DNA of 64,000 nt, taken from Microbacterium sp. 3J1. Lineage in GTDB: Bacteria; Actinomycetota; Actinomycetes; Actinomycetales; Microbacteriaceae. This document shows positions 62,097-64,000 of the stretch, piece after piece. The position numbers were made by a program, and so were the translations under genes. Location of the stretch: assembly GCF_001049495.1 (NCBI RefSeq), contig NZ_CDWI01000011.1, positions 62,001 to 126,000 on the forward strand. The letters run 5' to 3'. The notes below the pieces were generated by a model that was not told the origin of the DNA, made no database searches, and saw only the letters and a program-made list of their open reading frames with translations. Position 1 is the first letter of the stretch; each line of letters starts with the position of its first letter.

Positions 62097-62897
62097 GTGA
62101 CCGCACCCGCACTCTTCCCCCCGACCCTCCGTGAGGTCATGCTCCGGGGACGCTGGATCGGGGTGCTCCTGCTGTGTCTCGTCGTCGCAGGAGTGTTCGC
62201 GTGGCTGGGGCAGTGGCAGCTCGCCAGGGCCATCGACACGGATCCGCCGCCCGCTGGAGCGACCGAGCAGGTGCGGCCGCTCGCCGACGTGGTCGAGCCG
62301 GGGGAGTACCTGCCCGAGCCGCTGGTCGGTCAGCAGGTCACGACGACGGGATCCTGGGTGCCCGAGGACTTCCTCGTCGTCTCCAGCCGCTTCAACGACG
62401 GCGTCGAGGGGTACTGGATCACGGGTCAGTTGCGCGTCGCGGAGCGCACCTCGATCGCCGTCGCCCTCGGGTGGACTGCCGATCAGGATGACGCGGATGC
62501 CGCGATCGACTCCCTCGAGGCGTCGGCGGACGGCGGCGCGGTGACGCTGACCGGACGCATCATCTCGGACGAGGGTCCCTCGGTGCCCCCGGCGGACGAC
62601 CCGATGCGCATGGACCGCATGTCGACCGCCGCCCTGCTGAGTCACTGGCACGACATCGAGGACCTCGACGTCTATCGGCCGTACCTGGCGTCGGCGACGG
62701 CGCCGGCCGGCCTCGTCGACATCTCCTCGCCGGCACCCGACGAGCAGTCTCCGGTGAACTGGTTGAACGTGTTCTACGCGGCGGAATGGGCGATCTTCGC
62801 GGGCTTCGCCTTCTACCTCTGGTACCGCCTGGCGAAGGATGCGTGGGAGCGCGAGGTCGAGGAGTTCGAGGACTCCACGAGCCCGGAGACCGCCTGA
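62097..62897 (+). CDS. SURF1-family cytochrome oxidase assembly protein
   Basis: The 266-residue protein has a membrane helix near each end (about 19-37 with WIGVLLLCLVVAGVFAWLG, and about 225-243 with WAIFAGFAFYLWYRL) flanking an extracytoplasmic domain, the typical SURF1 topology. GQWQLARA after the first helix and NWLNVFYAAEWAIFAGF before the last are family signatures. SURF1 helps insert heme a into subunit I of cytochrome aa3 oxidase. The GTG at 62097, 16 bp after guaB3, is taken as the start; an ATG at 62139 would lose the N-terminal arm. Confidence 0.88.
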   Translation: MTAPALFPPTLREVMLRGRWIGVLLLCLVVAGVFAWLGQWQLARAIDTDPPPAGATEQVRPLADVVEPGEYLPEPLVGQQVTTTGSWVPEDFLVVSSRFNDGVEGYWITGQLRVAERTSIAVALGWTADQDDADAAIDSLEASADGGAVTLTGRIISDEGPSVPPADDPMRMDRMSTAALLSHWHDIEDLDVYRPYLASATAPAGLVDISSPAPDEQSPVNWLNVFYAAEWAIFAGFAFYLWYRLAKDAWEREVEEFEDSTSPETA

Positions 62898-62980
62898 TCT
62901 CGTGCTCGGACGCGCACCCGTCGGCGCGCAGAAGAGCGGCCGCACGAGCTGCATTCCACCTTCGTCGGGGGGTGCTCGGG

Positions 62981-63009
62981 CCATTCGGTGAGCGCTCGGT
63001 GACGAATGG
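62981..63009. promoter_or_regulatory. Possible PhoP box or palindromic operator upstream of the secreted nuclease gene
   Basis: On the minus strand two 11-bp units, GTCACCGAGCG and CTCACCGAATG, follow one another, resembling the direct repeats of actinobacterial PHO boxes. The same stretch is also a dyad, CCATTCG (62981-62987) / CGAATGG (63003-63009). It lies about 11 bp upstream of the predicted -35. Confidence 0.35.
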
Positions 63010-63019
63010 GAAAACTCCG

Positions 63020-63049
63020 TTGAGGTTTGTCCGAAGTGCTCCGTAAGCT
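63020..63049 (+). promoter_or_regulatory. Promoter of the secreted nuclease gene
   Basis: TTGAGG (63020-63025) and TAAGCT (63044-63049) are 18 bp apart. The predicted start gives a leader of ~80 nt. Confidence 0.5.
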
Positions 63050-63133
63050 CGCTCACATGTGCGCGGATCGTGTCCGTGTGCAGCCACGGGTTCACGAGAG
63101 CCGTCGCCAGACGATACCGAGGAGACAACACCG

Positions 63134-64000
63134 ATGATGTCCGCTCCAGACGCCGCGCACCGCGAGGTTCCCGCGTCCGATCGCAGAAGTCGGGGGCGTC
63201 TCGGCGTCCTCGCGGCCACCTGCGTCGCAGCACTGGGCGCGAGCGCCCTGATCGCCGCGCCCGCATCCGCGAACGTCGCAGGGACGGGGGTGGTGATCAA
63301 CGAGGCGTACCTCTCCGGAGGCAGCGCGGGAGCAGCGTTCACGAACAAGTTCGTCGAGCTCTACAACCCCACCGCGGCTCCGGTCGCCCTCGACGGCATG
63401 TCGCTGCAGTACCGGTCCGCGACCGGCACGGGAGCGTTCAACGGGGTCGCCCCGCTGACCGGTACGATCCCCGCCGGCGGCTACTACCTCGTGCAGGGCG
63501 GGAGCAACGGCGCGAACGGCGCCGCACTGCCGACCGCCGACGCGGTCGGCACCCTCAACCCGAGCGGCACCAACGGCACGCTCGCTCTCGTGAACGGCAC
63601 GGCGGCGGTCGCGCTGACCCCCGGCTCGGTCACCGGCGCGGAGGGGGTCGTGGACGTCCTCGGTTACGGCACGTCGAACACGTTCGAGACCGCGACGGCG
63701 ACCTCGCCCACCGGCAACACCGACGTCAGGTCGCTGAACCGCACGAACGGCGCGGACACCGATGTGAACAAGACCGACTTCACGCTGTCGGCGACCATCA
63801 CGCCGCAGAACTCCGGCGGCGGCGTCGACCCGGACCCGGATCCCGAGCCCGAGCCCGAGCCGACGAAGACCTCCATCGCCGAGGTCCAGGGCACGACCGA
63901 CGTCTCGCCGCTGAACGGTCAGACAGTCACGGTCGAGGGTGTCGTCACGGCCGACCACCGCACCGGCGGATACAAGGGCGTCGTCATCCAGACGCAGGGT
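63134..64000 (+). CDS. Secreted LTD-domain nuclease (ExeM/NucH family), 5' part
   Basis: The frame is open from 63134 to the window end (289 codons), so the 3' end is missing. A signal peptide (basic DRRSRGR, hydrophobic LGVLAATCVAALGASALIA, cleavage after ASA near residue 46) precedes a lamin-tail domain (about 50-235; VVINEAYLSGG, KFVELYNPT, IPAGGYYLVQ). Next come a repeated DP/EP linker (about 238-248) and the beginning of an OB-like domain (EVQGTTDVSPLNGQTVTVEGVVTAD). This order is that of ExeM/NucH extracellular endonucleases, whose EEP nuclease domain would follow. GAGGAG ends 9 nt before the ATG at 63134. Confidence 0.85.
   Translation, partial: MMSAPDAAHREVPASDRRSRGRLGVLAATCVAALGASALIAAPASANVAGTGVVINEAYLSGGSAGAAFTNKFVELYNPTAAPVALDGMSLQYRSATGTGAFNGVAPLTGTIPAGGYYLVQGGSNGANGAALPTADAVGTLNPSGTNGTLALVNGTAAVALTPGSVTGAEGVVDVLGYGTSNTFETATATSPTGNTDVRSLNRTNGADTDVNKTDFTLSATITPQNSGGGVDPDPDPEPEPEPTKTSIAEVQGTTDVSPLNGQTVTVEGVVTADHRTGGYKGVVIQTQG

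Overview
The window is one contiguous piece of a high-GC (roughly 70% G+C by eye) actinobacterial chromosome, most likely Microbacteriaceae and probably Microbacterium. The evidence is frequent GTG starts, many genes whose TANNNT -10 box lies 6-7 nt before the start codon (leaderless mRNAs), the gene order truA / rplM-rpsI-glmM / coaA-glmS-acpS-alr-tsaE-tsaB-rimI-tsaD / groES / guaB / guaB3, a CIRCE-controlled groES, and a DUF2277 gene. I saw no rRNA, tRNA, insertion sequence, prophage or CRISPR array. No gene-free stretch exceeds 300 bases; the longest gaps are 49234-49499, 32385-32630 and 62898-63133, and their contents are listed.

Layout. 1-4661: end of an APC permease, truA, an EEP-family hydrolase, and the rplM-rpsI-glmM operon behind a structured leader. 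4744-28492: an accessory, surface-polysaccharide region between the core genes glmM and coaA. It holds a Ppx/GppA phosphatase, two glycosyltransferases and a GtrA flippase-like protein, two tandem Wzc-like tyrosine autokinases with their low-molecular-weight phosphatase, and a near-complete Wzx/Wzy pathway (UDP-sugar dehydratase, aminotransferase, initiating sugar transferase, acetyltransferase, GT4, O-antigen polymerase, GT2, flippase). An acyltransferase, pyruvyltransferase, DUF4012 protein, GalE and two tandem VanZ-like proteins follow. GlmM and GlmS on either side feed UDP-GlcNAc synthesis.

28532-40177: core metabolism and translation (CoaA, GlmS, AcpS, Alr, the t6A genes TsaE/TsaB/TsaD with RimI, GroES), plus a DUF559 nuclease-like gene flanked on both sides by the same palindromic repeat. 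40236-49233: an XRE regulator divergent from an MFS exporter, RarD, and a branched-chain amino-acid ABC transporter (livHMGF on the minus strand, convergent with livK). LivH carries an unusual secreted N-terminal domain.

49500-51394: guaB and DUF2277. 51557-58072: the most novel-looking locus, seven tightly overlapping genes encoding a receiver-domain/PIG-L deacetylase fusion, an ATP-grasp ligase, a PHP phosphoesterase, a processive membrane GT2, a 47-residue membrane peptide, a stand-alone receiver and a membrane PAS histidine kinase. It looks like a two-component system wired directly to glycan-modifying enzymes. 58118-64000: ABC-F ATPase, a sarcosine-oxidase-like flavoenzyme, GuaB3, SURF1, and the start of a secreted LTD-type nuclease.
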